Program-made: the position numbers and the translations under genes
Assembly: GCA_903907995.1 (NCBI GenBank)
Contig: CAIVQH010000016.1
Location: forward strand, 62,001 to 126,000
DNA length: 64,000 nucleotides
From: an uncultured Verrucomicrobiota bacterium
GTDB taxonomy: Bacteria > Verrucomicrobiota > Verrucomicrobiia > Limisphaerales > UBA9464
Direction: 5' to 3'
In this document: positions 26,001 through 33,770 of the stretch, one piece after another
How positions within the stretch are numbered: the first letter of the stretch is position 1
Layout: every line of letters starts with the position of its first letter
The notes under the pieces: generated by a model
The model's database searches: none
What the model saw: the letters and a program-made list of their open reading frames with translations, nothing else
Told to the model about the DNA's origin: nothing

Positions 26001-26542
26001 AGGAATTCGCCTTGCTGGCTGGTGCCATCACCCACGGCACAGACGACCAAGGGGCGCGCGGCCGTTGAGCCGTTGAGTCCCTGCCGGCTGATCAGCTCAT
26101 GCGCCACACCAACGGCCTGCAACGCGTTGTTGCCGACGGGACCGACAAGGCTGAGCACCTTCAGCTCGGGGGCGCTGAGATGCGCACTCATCTGGCGACC
26201 GGCGGAATGGCTGCCCCCGGTGCAGAGCGAGCTGTGGAAAAACTGCTCCGCCGGGATGCCACGGGCGAGCATGAGCGCCTTGTCACGGTAATGCAGATGC
26301 AGCCAATCCTCAGGCGTGAGGTGGAAGTTCAGCGCCGCACAGGCCTCATGCCCCGCCCCGCCCACGTGGAAGAACGCCTCGCCCCGGTTGACGAGTTCCA
26401 TTTCGACACGGTCCACGGCCCGCGAAGTGACCATGGCGCGATAAAGCGTCACGGCCCGGGCGATGTCCGGACGTGAGGGGGCAGATGGATGACCGTTGCG
26501 GGCAACGGTCGCATCGGCACGGGTGGCTACGACGGAATCCAC
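23057..26542 (-). CDS. Four-domain fusion: 2-oxoacid dehydrogenase E1alpha, E1beta, lipoyl domain, ketoacyl-ACP synthase III
   Basis: 1161 residues in one uninterrupted frame. E1alpha at 28-330 carries the ThDP motif from G171-D172-G173 to N201. E1beta at 362-690 carries the ThDP glutamate E422 (PLAESTIAG) and H492 (GPFHAQ). A lipoyl domain at 705-780 has K744 in EADKATFELRAP. After a linker at 781-838, a KASIII domain fills 839-1161 with the catalytic triad C956 (LAACTG), H1089 (IPHQAN) and N1119 (GNTS). E1 decarboxylates a 2-oxoacid and acylates lipoate; KASIII loads an acyl group and condenses it with malonyl-ACP to start a fatty-acid or polyketide chain. No E2 acyltransferase domain is present. 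I infer that the acyl group may pass from lipoyl to the KASIII cysteine. The linker contains a REP-like palindrome. Confidence 0.9.
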   Translation of the reverse strand: MDSVVATRADATVARNGHPSAPSRPDIARAVTLYRAMVTSRAVDRVEMELVNRGEAFFHVGGAGHEACAALNFHLTPEDWLHLHYRDKALMLARGIPAEQFFHSSLCTGGSHSAGRQMSAHLSAPELKVLSLVGPVGNNALQAVGVAHELISRQGLNGSTAARPLVVCAVGDGTSQQGEFLEAVAEAVRARLPVLFWIEDNGLAISTHTRGNTFYQLPQGDAAEFYGLPIHRLDGRDPLACDQALGPIVRGLRESRGPVIVVFNVERLTHHTNADDETRYREEGEISQVRSQADPLVKLRSQLLEFGVPATELEELEANTEREVRAAADRTLATANPVANFDARPALPMQLAALKEYRGDDSTPRLSMMEAMREVLRHHLSSNARVSMFGQDIEDPKGDVFGLTRGLSTSFPTQVKNAPLAESTIAGVSVGRALAGGQPVACIQFADFLPIAFNQIASELGSMHWRTHGGWQAPVIVMTPCGGYRPGLGPFHAQTFESVIAHVPGVDVVMPSTAADAAGLLNAAFASGRPTVFLYPKVCLNDPALSTSADVTQQLVLPGKARFVSRGDDLTIVTWGGTVPLCSRAVAALETAGVHAELIDLRSLSPWDTEAVCASASRTGRLIVVHEDNLTCGFGAEVLATVAEHATSPVKSRRVTRPDTYVPCNYANQLEVLPSLKRILEAAAALCDLDLGWEAEAVGDAGVFVLEAVGSSPADQNVTVVEWKVRVGDIIKAGDFIADCEADKATFELRAPVGGVIRELLPTDEKVPVGSPLAKILTSIAAPATPKRIPAEPKPLVKRRSESRTGGSPVFHSLPDAALRNNGHHSPSADSSPFLRPLRSVVGLSSITAVQGGRIVTNDELVLRFPNRTANDIVQRTGIESRHLLAEGETVLTLASAAARSALRESGLTLSDLDAIYVSTSSPISLSPSMACLLHHALSQDGAAKDVPASDILAACTGYLYALQAAFDFCQSRPDANILVVTAEAMSTFTDPEDFDTAIVFADAATATLVHGPQSAKFAGARALLHRPLLSARGEDGTILNHGRREHPNVNMDGMKVFPMAVRQLLALLKQACAANELVAEDLDYIIPHQANGRILDAVDQRLKMRKGRLVNRVKNSGNTSSSTIPVVLAELLREQPKGKAGLCAFGGGFTFGAAVLEFVG
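24113..24131. repeat. REP-like palindrome inside the fusion gene linker
   Basis: GACGGGCG-AGC-CGCCCGTC, a perfect 8-bp stem with a three-base loop. It encodes residues around 804-810 of the flexible linker between the lipoyl and KASIII domains, where an insertion would be tolerated. It is flanked by non-conserved sequence. Confidence 0.6.
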
Positions 26543-26588
26543 GGGTCGCAGGGTGGCTGATTTCGGAGGGGAGCGAAAGGCGAAAGGT

Positions 26589-26662
26589 TGGAGCGGGTGA
26601 CGGGAATCGAACCCGCGTGGCTAGTTTGGAAGACTAGAACTCTACCATTGAGCTACACCCGC
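26589..26662 (-). tRNA. tRNA-Gly (anticodon TCC)
   Basis: Full cloverleaf on the minus strand: acceptor GCGGGTG/CACCCGC, D arm AGCTCAATGGTAGAGT, anticodon stem CTAGT/ACTAG with loop CTTCCAA, T arm GCGGGTTCGATTCCCGT. The CCA end is encoded (26591-26589). It lies 46 bases upstream of the large fusion gene on the same strand. Confidence 0.95.
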
Positions 26663-26721
26663 CCAGAGCGCTTTGAACATGGGGCAGGGGGGCGGTCAGC
26701 GTCAAGCCACGGACGGAGCGG

Positions 26722-26815
26722 GGGTGCGGGGGAGCAGGGGTGCGGGGGAGAATCAGAGCCCTGCCTGATCGTGTCCTGCCCCCTTTCTCCCCTGCACCCC
26801 TGCTCCCCCGCACCC
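26722..26815. repeat. Long inverted repeat, 31-bp arms
   Basis: Arms 26722-26752 and 26785-26815 pair at 30 of 31 positions, with a 32-base loop. Each arm is itself a run of GGGGAGCAGGGG-like units, which makes it strongly purine/pyrimidine biased. It lies between tRNA-Gly and pyrC, which diverge from this point, ending 38 bases before the pyrC start. In RNA it would form a very stable stem. Confidence 0.85.
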
Positions 26816-26853
26816 TTGCCCCCTCGCCCCACACGCGGGTAGCGTCCGTGCCG

Positions 26854-28215
26854 ATGAGCGACCTTCTTCTCGTGGGCGGCCGGGTGATTGATCCGGCCTC
26901 CGGCTATGACCAGACCGCCGACGTGCTGCTGCGGGATGGCCGGGTCGCGGCCATCGGCACGGCCCTTCTCGCCGAGAACGCTGAGCGGATCGACGTCACC
27001 GGTAAGGTCGTGTGCCCCGGGCTGATCGACCTGCACGTCCATTTCCGGGAGCCGGGCCAGACCAAGAAGGAGGATATCCTGAGCGGCGCGCAATGCGCGG
27101 CCCGGGGCGGCTTCACGACCGTGGTGTGCATGCCCAACACGGCACCCTCCATCGACAATGCCGGCACGGTGGCGCTGATTCAGGAACGCGCCCGCGCGGC
27201 GGCGGTCCGCGTGGAAATCACCGGGGCCCTGACCAAGGGCATCGCCGGCGAGGAACTGGCCCCCATCGGTTCCCTCGCCAAGGCCGGTGTGGTGGCGCTT
27301 ACGGATGACGGCAAGTGCATCCAAAACAACGAGCTGATGCGTCGCGCCTGCGAGTATGCGCTGATGTTCGGGCTGCCGATCATGGATCACTGCCAGGATT
27401 ACGGCCTCGTTACCGATGGCGTGATGCATGAGGGATATTACTCCGCCGTGCTCGGGCTGCGCGGCTGGCCGTCGGCGGGGGAGGAAATGATTGTCGCTCG
27501 GAACATCTTGCTCGCGGAACAGACCGGCACCCACATCCACTGCCAGCACCTCAGCAGCGCGGGGAGCGTGCGGCTCTTGCGCGAGGCCAAGTCCCGTGGC
27601 GTGCCCATTTCCGGCGAAGGCTGCGCCCATCACTTCACCCTGTCGGACGCGTGTCTGGCGGGTAGCGAGGAATTTTGGAAGGCGGACGGTGCGGAATGGG
27701 CCAAACGGCACTTTGGCGACCGCCCGTTGCCGACCTGGCCAGCGTACCACACCCATTTCAAAATGAACCCGCCCCTGCGGTCGGCGGCAGATGTTGCCGC
27801 CATCCGGGATGGAATTGCCGACGGCACACTGGAGATTATTTCCAGCGACCATGCGCCGCATACTGAGACAGAAAAGGACGTGGAGTTCGATTATGCACCG
27901 TTCGGTATAGTGGGCCTGGAGGTGGAACTGGCGCTGTCCCTGATGAATTTCTACCAAAACGGACGGCTGACGCTGCCGCAGTTGCTGGCAAAACTGACCT
28001 GCAATCCGGCGAAGCTGCTCCGGTTTGCGGACGGTCGCGGCGAACTGAAGGTCGGCGGCGTGGCGGATGTGACCGTGTTCGACCCGGATGCGGAATGGAC
28101 CAGCCGTCGGGAGGAAACCGCCAGCAAGTCACGCAACAACCCGTTTCACGGCTGGGTGATGAAGGGCAAAGCCAGCCACACTATCGTCGGTGGCAAGGTG
28201 GTTTGGAAGGCCTGA
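26854..28215 (+). CDS. pyrC: Dihydroorotase (class I)
   Basis: 453 residues. Zinc enzyme that closes carbamoyl aspartate to dihydroorotate in pyrimidine synthesis. Metal ligands: HVHFREPG near residue 60, the later histidines in PIMDHCQD and HIHCQHLSS, and DHAPHT near 335. The family block FKMNPPLR is present. There is an extra stretch of about 25 residues before that block (EEFWKADGAEWAKRHFGDRP), longer than in most class I enzymes. ATG at 26854 chosen; an upstream in-frame extension would be coded by the inverted repeat and is rejected. RBS is weak. Confidence 0.93.
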   Translation: MSDLLLVGGRVIDPASGYDQTADVLLRDGRVAAIGTALLAENAERIDVTGKVVCPGLIDLHVHFREPGQTKKEDILSGAQCAARGGFTTVVCMPNTAPSIDNAGTVALIQERARAAAVRVEITGALTKGIAGEELAPIGSLAKAGVVALTDDGKCIQNNELMRRACEYALMFGLPIMDHCQDYGLVTDGVMHEGYYSAVLGLRGWPSAGEEMIVARNILLAEQTGTHIHCQHLSSAGSVRLLREAKSRGVPISGEGCAHHFTLSDACLAGSEEFWKADGAEWAKRHFGDRPLPTWPAYHTHFKMNPPLRSAADVAAIRDGIADGTLEIISSDHAPHTETEKDVEFDYAPFGIVGLEVELALSLMNFYQNGRLTLPQLLAKLTCNPAKLLRFADGRGELKVGGVADVTVFDPDAEWTSRREETASKSRNNPFHGWVMKGKASHTIVGGKVVWKA

Positions 28216-28255
28216 AGGGGCAGGAAAACGTGCGGAAAGGCCGTGGGCGTTCGTT

Positions 28256-28284
28256 CCGTCGCTTGACGCTTCGCTCGGCGACGG
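28256..28284. terminator. Possible shared hairpin between convergent genes
   Basis: CCGTCGC and GCGACGG form a 7-bp stem with a 15-base loop in the 121-base gap between pyrC and the GmhB-like gene. There is no T-run, so termination is only a suggestion. Confidence 0.3.
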
Positions 28285-28336
28285 GGGCGGCGCGGCACGC
28301 CATCCCTATCCGAACTGGTCTATTCAACGGAACTAA

Positions 28337-28888
28337 TTAAGCCTGAGCGAATTCAGGTGCAAACAGGCTGTGGTGGAGGGGCTGGATCTTGGCCACGGCG
28401 GCCGCCAGATCCTCGACCACGAAATCGTGGTGATCGTCGCCGATCCACGGGGAGCGGATCATGACACTGGTGCAGCCGGCGATCTGCGCGGCTTTGGCAT
28501 CCGGCCACTTGTCCGAGATGACGAAGGAACGGTCGAGGTCGAGACTCCACTTGAAGGCCGCTTCCAGGAACATACCTGGCTGGGGCTTATGGCACGGATG
28601 ATCCGTGTCATCGTAGGGGCAGAGCATGACGTCATCCAAGGGCAGCTTGCGCCGGAGGACGGCATGCATGAGGTCCAGCTCGTTGCGGGTGAGATCACCC
28701 CGCGAGACGGCCGGCTGGTTGGTGGTGGCAATCAAGATGAAACCGGCCTGCTTGAGCTGCGTGAGCAGCGCGGCAGCGGCCGGGTTGATCTTGAACTGCT
28801 CCAGCCGCAGGGGGGCGACCTGGGTGCCATGCTGGACCTCGCAGAGATTCAGCACTCCATCGCGCTCAAAGAAGACAGCAGCTTTCAT
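28337..28888 (-). CDS. HAD-IIIA phosphatase-like protein (GmhB/histidinol-phosphatase type)
   Basis: 183 residues. Overall layout fits D,D-heptose 1,7-bisphosphate phosphatase: motif I FFERDGVLN, motif II ATTNQPAVSRG, motif III CHKPQPGMF and motif IV ISDKWPDAKAAQIAG. Two departures stand out. The nucleophile Asp of motif I is Glu (E8, codon GAG), while the general acid D10 is kept. The zinc loop normally C-x-H...C-x-C is reduced (CPYDDTDHPCHKP). Either activity is altered or the substrate differs. Transcribed toward pyrC. Confidence 0.75.
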   Translation of the reverse strand: MKAAVFFERDGVLNLCEVQHGTQVAPLRLEQFKINPAAAALLTQLKQAGFILIATTNQPAVSRGDLTRNELDLMHAVLRRKLPLDDVMLCPYDDTDHPCHKPQPGMFLEAAFKWSLDLDRSFVISDKWPDAKAAQIAGCTSVMIRSPWIGDDHHDFVVEDLAAAVAKIQPLHHSLFAPEFAQA

Positions 28889-29057
28889 GTTGGAGATGAG
28901 AAGAGCATCTGCTTTGCCAGACGCAGCGGAAACAGTCGGAGTTACGTTCCTTCCTCCGTAATTTCTCCTGTTCGTTGCCTTTGTGGCTCAGGGCACAAGG
29001 CCGGCTCGCAGAAGTGCGAGGCACGTCTCCAATTTCGAAAAAGCGGCCGCCGACCGG

Positions 29058-30116
29058 CTACTCGTTCAGTTCTCTGGAAGCCCCAACCCGCTGCTCCATT
29101 TCACGCACGATGGGCAGTACCCGGGCGACGACGTTGGCCTCGGTCTGGCCCAGGAAGGGTTTGAGGAAAAATTTTACCACGCCGACGGTCTCACCATTAC
29201 GGTCGTGCAACGGCGCGGTTACGATCTGCTCGTTGTCCGCCTTGCCCAGATAGCTCTGGTTCTCGGCGAACGCCTTCAGTTCCGTCTCCTCGGCTTTCAT
29301 CCCGTTTTCCGTCGTAATTTTGCTGGCGATGACGTGGAGCTCGGGCTGGGCGGTAGTTTTCCCATAGATGCGAAGGTTCTTCAGCCGGGACTGGTGGGCG
29401 ATCGTGTCGCGCACGAGGCTGGTGGCGAGTGATTCCAGCGGTCGGTATTCCACCTTGGCCTCGCTGAAATAGGCCACGGAGTCCGACTTGGTCATGAAGC
29501 CCACCTTGCCTAGCAGAAAGGAATTATCGGTCAGCTCGGGGATGGCCTCCTTGCCGTCCAACCGCACCAGGATGCGGTTGCCGTTGCAAGTCACGGACAG
29601 CTCGTGCCACACGCCCTTGGTCACGGGCATCGAGTTGCCGATGGGCGCGGACCGTTCGCCATTGATGAACTTATAGAAGCGAACATTGCCGTCCTGGGCA
29701 TTCGCGCGGACCACGTAAAAATTCTTCTCGTCCTGCAGGCGGAAGACGACCCCGGCCATCTGCTCCACCGCGCCGCCCACGATCTTGAAGCGGGTCGTCA
29801 GGGTCAGGTCGCCATAGACATCACCGTCGTACAGCAGGACCGGAAACCGTTCGTCGGCCGGGTCACGCGACACCTGTGCGAGCACGGGCAGGCGGTTGGC
29901 GGCGGCGGCGTTGGTGCTCCGCGGCTTGAATTCGGTGGGGATGTCATCCAGCACGATCTGCCAGTCGCCCGGTTTGCCGATGCCGGCCCGGAAGGAATGG
30001 AAGCCCTCGGGTGTTTCGCCCACCTTGGTCTGGCTGAAATCAAAGGCCCGTTCGGCCGCGTGGGCGGCAGCAAACCCGAGGATCGCGGACAGGAGGACTG
30101 GCAGGCGGAGTCGCAT
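29058..30116 (-). CDS. Secreted protein with a LamG/DUF1080-like domain
   Basis: 352 residues with a signal peptide (LPVLLSAILGFAAAHA). Residues about 20-235 look like a concanavalin-type sugar-binding or DUF1080 fold (GDWQIVLDDIP, YGDLTLTTRFKIVGG, GVWHELSVTCNGNRILVRLDG). The C-terminal 110 residues are a separate alpha/beta domain with a Cache/PAS-like look (ENGMKAEETELKAF, VVKFFLKPFLGQTE). DUF1080 proteins are common in Verrucomicrobia and Planctomycetes and linked to polysaccharide use. ATG at 30116 chosen because it begins the signal peptide. No partner gene next to it. Confidence 0.65.
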   Translation of the reverse strand: MRLRLPVLLSAILGFAAAHAAERAFDFSQTKVGETPEGFHSFRAGIGKPGDWQIVLDDIPTEFKPRSTNAAAANRLPVLAQVSRDPADERFPVLLYDGDVYGDLTLTTRFKIVGGAVEQMAGVVFRLQDEKNFYVVRANAQDGNVRFYKFINGERSAPIGNSMPVTKGVWHELSVTCNGNRILVRLDGKEAIPELTDNSFLLGKVGFMTKSDSVAYFSEAKVEYRPLESLATSLVRDTIAHQSRLKNLRIYGKTTAQPELHVIASKITTENGMKAEETELKAFAENQSYLGKADNEQIVTAPLHDRNGETVGVVKFFLKPFLGQTEANVVARVLPIVREMEQRVGASRELNE

Positions 30117-30259
30117 GTGTGGGCCAAGGCTAACAGAGCCCCATGCCACAGCAAGAGCGCCCAAACGCAGGGAAAGGCCACCGGGGCAAACGGTGCGGTG
30201 GGCGGTCCGCGCTGCGATTCCATTTTCCACCGTGCCTGTGGCGTGCCTATCGTCCTCGC

Positions 30260-31186
30260 GTGCCATCACTTCCCCACCCTGAGGTCATTCTCACGCATGA
30301 GAGTGACCTCGACGGACTGGTTGCCGGCCTGCTCTTAAAAAAGCTGGCCCGGCATCTCTTCGCCATCGACGTGCACTTGCAGGCCTGGAACTATCAGGGT
30401 TGGAAGAACCGCCCGCTGAATGAGCGGTCGGCCTGGGTCACCGACCTGAGCTTTGAGCCGCGCCTGGACCGGCCCAACTGGCTCGTGATCGACCACCATG
30501 CCCTGACCAGCCAGCCCAAACAGGCCCAGCTCATCCATGACCTGAACCGGTGTGCCGCGCTGCTTTGCTACGATTTGTGCCGGGAACAGGGGCTGGGGAC
30601 CCCGGCGCTCGACCGGCTCGTCCACCTGACGAATGTCGGCGACCTTTGGCTGGCCGATGATCCCGATTTTGACCTTGCCTGCGACTACGCCAGCCTGGTG
30701 AAGACCTACGGCTTCTGGAATCTCCACGCCGTGATCAAGGGCGAGCCGGAGCGCCTCCTGGATCATCCCTTGCTCCAGGTCATGACGGCGAAGCGGAGCA
30801 TCGAGGATCCGATCGGGTACGAATGGAGCCGGGAACACGTGCTGGAAATCAGCCCGGAGGTGGGTTTGGTCCGCACCGCGATCGGCAACACCAACCTGAT
30901 AGTGCATCAGCTGCTCGAACAGGGCGCCACGCCGTACAAGGTGCTCGCGACCCTCTTCCCCAAGTCCAACCGCACCATCGTGGTGAGCTTCCGCAGCCAG
31001 AACGGGGAGGCCCTGCCGATCGCGACGAAGCTTCAAGGGGGAGGTCACGCGAATGCCGCCGGCACCACCCTGCCCAAATCGGTGACCGACCCCGACATCG
31101 CCCTCGACTATCTGCGCCAGGTGCTGAACCCCACGGTGCCGTTGCAGGCGGACTTCAACAGCCCGTTCGCGGGACTCAAACTCTGA
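30260..31186 (+). CDS. DHH-family phosphoesterase
   Basis: 308 residues from GTG at 30260. The DHH motifs THESDLDGLVAG (near residue 13) and VIDHHALTSQ (near 75) bind the two metals; the C-terminal DHHA1 domain has GGGHANAAG. Family members include nano-RNases, pAp phosphatases and cyclic dinucleotide phosphodiesterases; the exact substrate is not readable. An in-frame frame opens upstream at 30143 but its residues are not protein-like. First gene of a three-gene run with a GNAT enzyme and a radical SAM protein. Confidence 0.85.
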   Translation: MPSLPHPEVILTHESDLDGLVAGLLLKKLARHLFAIDVHLQAWNYQGWKNRPLNERSAWVTDLSFEPRLDRPNWLVIDHHALTSQPKQAQLIHDLNRCAALLCYDLCREQGLGTPALDRLVHLTNVGDLWLADDPDFDLACDYASLVKTYGFWNLHAVIKGEPERLLDHPLLQVMTAKRSIEDPIGYEWSREHVLEISPEVGLVRTAIGNTNLIVHQLLEQGATPYKVLATLFPKSNRTIVVSFRSQNGEALPIATKLQGGGHANAAGTTLPKSVTDPDIALDYLRQVLNPTVPLQADFNSPFAGLKL

Positions 31187-31197
31187 CGGGGGCGGCG

Positions 31198-31662
31198 ATG
31201 CAATTCACGCGGGCCGTTCCCGACGATGCGGCGGAGCTCACCCGCATCGCCCATGCCGCCAAGCGTCATTGGGGCTATCCTGAGGAATGGATCGCCCGTT
31301 GGGCTCCCGCGCTGACGGTCACACCCGAATTCATCAGAACCAACCCGACGGTGGTGGCGCGGATGGAGACGGAGCCCGTCGGGTTCGCCGCACTGACCGG
31401 ACTCGGTCGCCAGCTCCGGCTGGAGCACCTGTGGGTGCTGCCTGCGTTCATGGGGCGGGGCATTGGCCGCGCGCTGTTTCAGGAAATTGCCCTGGTTGGT
31501 CGTGCCGCCGGCTGGTCATCAGTGCAGGTCATCTCCGATCCTCACGCCGAAGGTTTTTATCTGCGGCTCGGTGCGCGCCGGGTTGGAGAGCAAATCTCCG
31601 ACCCTGAAGGCCATGGCCGTACCCTGCCCGTGTTGCTGGTGAATTTGCGGCCGGCAGGCTAA
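31198..31662 (+). CDS. GNAT-family N-acetyltransferase
   Basis: 154 residues. Acetyl-CoA-binding motif A is clear: LEHLWVLPAFMGRGIGRALFQ (R/Q-x-x-G-x-G/A type). The C-terminal beta strand DPHAEGFYLRLGARRVGE is usual for the fold. Acceptor unknown; could be a small amine or a protein. Begins 11 bases after the DHH gene and ends 12 before the radical SAM gene. Confidence 0.88.
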   Translation: MQFTRAVPDDAAELTRIAHAAKRHWGYPEEWIARWAPALTVTPEFIRTNPTVVARMETEPVGFAALTGLGRQLRLEHLWVLPAFMGRGIGRALFQEIALVGRAAGWSSVQVISDPHAEGFYLRLGARRVGEQISDPEGHGRTLPVLLVNLRPAG

Positions 31663-31674
31663 GCTCGCCTCGCG

Positions 31675-33234
31675 ATGCCGGACATCCTCCTCGCCACACT
31701 CAACGCCAAGTACATCCACGCGGCGTTTGGCCTGCGCTATCTGCTGGCGAACATGGGCGACCTGCAGTCCCGCACCGCGCTGGTGGAATTCGACATCAAC
31801 CAGAAGGCCATTGACGTCGCCGAGGTCATCCTCGCCCAGTCGCCGCGCATCCTCGGGCTGGGGGTCTATATCTGGAACGTCGGGCTGACCACCGAACTGG
31901 TCGGCATTCTCAAACGCGCCCGTCCGGAAATGACGATCATCCTCGGCGGGCCGGAAGTGAGCTTCGAATGCGACCAGCAGGAGATTGTCCGGCTGGCCGA
32001 CCATACGATCACGGGCGAGGCCGATCTGAAATTCGCCGAGGTCTGCCGTTTGCTGTTGGCCGCCGGCATGCCCTCTGAGTCCAAGCCCGCGCCTTGGCCG
32101 AAGGTCATCCCCGCCGAACTCCCCGACCTGGCGGGGCTGGAGCTGCCCTACGACCTTTACGATGAGCGCGATGCGGCCCACCGCGTCATTTATGTGGAGG
32201 CGTCGCGCGGCTGCCCCTTCACCTGCGAGTTTTGTTTGTCCTCGCTGGATTTGCCGGTCCGGCAGTTTCCGCTCGACCGCTTTCTCGCCGCGATGCAGCG
32301 CCTGCTCGACCGGGGCGTGCGCCAGTTCAAGTTCGTGGACCGCACGTTCAACCTGCATCTGCCCACGAGCACGGCGATCCTCCGGTTCTTCCGTGAACAA
32401 TGGACTCCCGGGCTGTTCGTGCATTTCGAGATGGTGCCGGACCGCCTGCCGGAGGCGCTCCGTGAGCTGATCGCGCAGTTCCCACCGGGTGCGCTCCAGT
32501 TCGAGGTCGGCATCCAGACCTTCAATCCCGACGTGGAGCAGCTCATCAGCCGCCGGCAGAACCACGACCGCCTCGCGGACAACTTCCGCTGGTTGCGCGA
32601 GCACAGCGGCGTCCACGTCCACGCCGACCTGATCGCCGGCCTGCCTGGCGAATCGCTGGCCAGCTTTGCGGAAGGTTTTGACCGGCTGGTCGCGCTGCGG
32701 CCGCAGGAAATCCAGGTCGGCATCCTGAAACGGCTGCGGGGGACGCCCATCATGCGTCACGACCGTGAGTGGGCGATGGTTTACAGTCCCCAGCCGCCCT
32801 ACGAGGTGCTGCAAACCCGCCTGCTCGACTTCGCCACCTTGGGCCGGTTGCGGCGCTTCGCGAAGTTCTGGGACATTTTCGGCAACAGCGGGAATTTTAC
32901 CGAATCCCTGCCGCTGCTCTGGGCGCGAGCGGGGAGGCCGTCGCCCTTCTGGTCCGTCTTGGCGTTCAGCGACTGGCTCCATGGCCGCGGAGTGAAAACG
33001 AGTGGTATCGCGCTCCCCCGCCAGTACGAACTGCTGTGGGACTATTTCATCTCGGTGTCCGGCCTGGCTCCGGCCGAAACGGCGGCGGTGCTGGCCCGTG
33101 ATTACGCGCGCGGCGGCCGTACCGACCCGCCCGATTTCCTGCGCGTCCATTTGCCGAAGGAGACCGCGACCAAGCCAGACCGGAAGGCTTTGCTGCCCAA
33201 ACGGCAGGCCCGGCATGCTGCGCCGATGGCGTGA
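31675..33234 (+). CDS. B12-binding radical SAM protein
   Basis: 519 residues. Residues 1-140 form a cobalamin-binding-type Rossmann domain ([21 protein letters not shown]), 175-400 the radical SAM barrel with the cluster motif [13 protein letters not shown], and about 400-500 a DUF4080-like C-terminal domain. These enzymes use SAM cleavage, often for methylation or rearrangement; substrate unknown. The tail after residue 490 is basic and Ala-rich. Third gene of the DHH-GNAT operon. Confidence 0.88.
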   Translation: MPDILLATLNAKYIHAAFGLRYLLANMGDLQSRTALVEFDINQKAIDVAEVILAQSPRILGLGVYIWNVGLTTELVGILKRARPEMTIILGGPEVSFECDQQEIVRLADHTITGEADLKFAEVCRLLLAAGMPSESKPAPWPKVIPAELPDLAGLELPYDLYDERDAAHRVIYVEASRGCPFTCEFCLSSLDLPVRQFPLDRFLAAMQRLLDRGVRQFKFVDRTFNLHLPTSTAILRFFREQWTPGLFVHFEMVPDRLPEALRELIAQFPPGALQFEVGIQTFNPDVEQLISRRQNHDRLADNFRWLREHSGVHVHADLIAGLPGESLASFAEGFDRLVALRPQEIQVGILKRLRGTPIMRHDREWAMVYSPQPPYEVLQTRLLDFATLGRLRRFAKFWDIFGNSGNFTESLPLLWARAGRPSPFWSVLAFSDWLHGRGVKTSGIALPRQYELLWDYFISVSGLAPAETAAVLARDYARGGRTDPPDFLRVHLPKETATKPDRKALLPKRQARHAAPMA

Positions 33235-33278
33235 CCGAAGCGGCTGACACCAGTTCTGCAACGCCGTGTGGGATCGCC

Positions 33279-33677
33279 CTATTCTCCCGGTGGGGCACCG
33301 AAAGCTTCACCGAGAAAGAACTGGCTCAACGTCAGCCAGATGACCCGCAAAAGCATGAGTCCCAGCCCGGAAGCAACCACCAAGCCGACCAGAAAGGCCG
33401 CGAATTTCAGGTGGGGTCTGACATCATCGCGTCGCCTCACCAGCAGGGCGGCCAGAGTCCAAGCCGGCGGCAGCCACAGCAGCCAGATCCCTTGCACCGC
33501 CCAAAATGCAGCCAGCCCGGAATGTCCTTCTGTTCCATGAATCGTTCGGCCGAGCTTCAGAGCGGTGGCACCGAAGAGCACGCAGAGGGTGACCAGAGTG
33601 GTCTGCAGCAGTGCCACCAGCACCCTGTTGCGGACCGAGTACGCGACGGTCGCAGGATTGGCTCGGTCTTTTTTCAT
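33279..33677 (-). CDS. Small membrane protein with three to four segments
   Basis: 132 residues, hydrophobic segments near 20-40, 60-80 and 90-115, and charged ends. No family recognised. It runs against the radical SAM gene and away from the glycoside-hydrolase-like gene. Confidence 0.55.
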   Translation of the reverse strand: MKKDRANPATVAYSVRNRVLVALLQTTLVTLCVLFGATALKLGRTIHGTEGHSGLAAFWAVQGIWLLWLPPAWTLAALLVRRRDDVRPHLKFAAFLVGLVVASGLGLMLLRVIWLTLSQFFLGEAFGAPPGE

Positions 33678-33770
33678 GGCAGTTTGTATCCTGTCCGGTT
33701 GAGCTGAAGTGGCCCTTCCGCGTCACCGTCAACTTGGACCGTCACCCTCCGGTAACCGCATGAAAAATCT

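Noticed and set aside
26740..26853. N-terminal extension of pyrC upstream of 26854
   Set aside because: It would be coded by the long inverted repeat and gives a Pro/Leu/Ser-rich stretch unlike dihydroorotase; ATG at 26854 starts at the usual place.
31519..33261. 580-codon minus-strand open frame opposite the radical SAM gene
   Set aside because: The plus strand has the CxxxCxxC cluster motif and a full domain order; this is its shadow.
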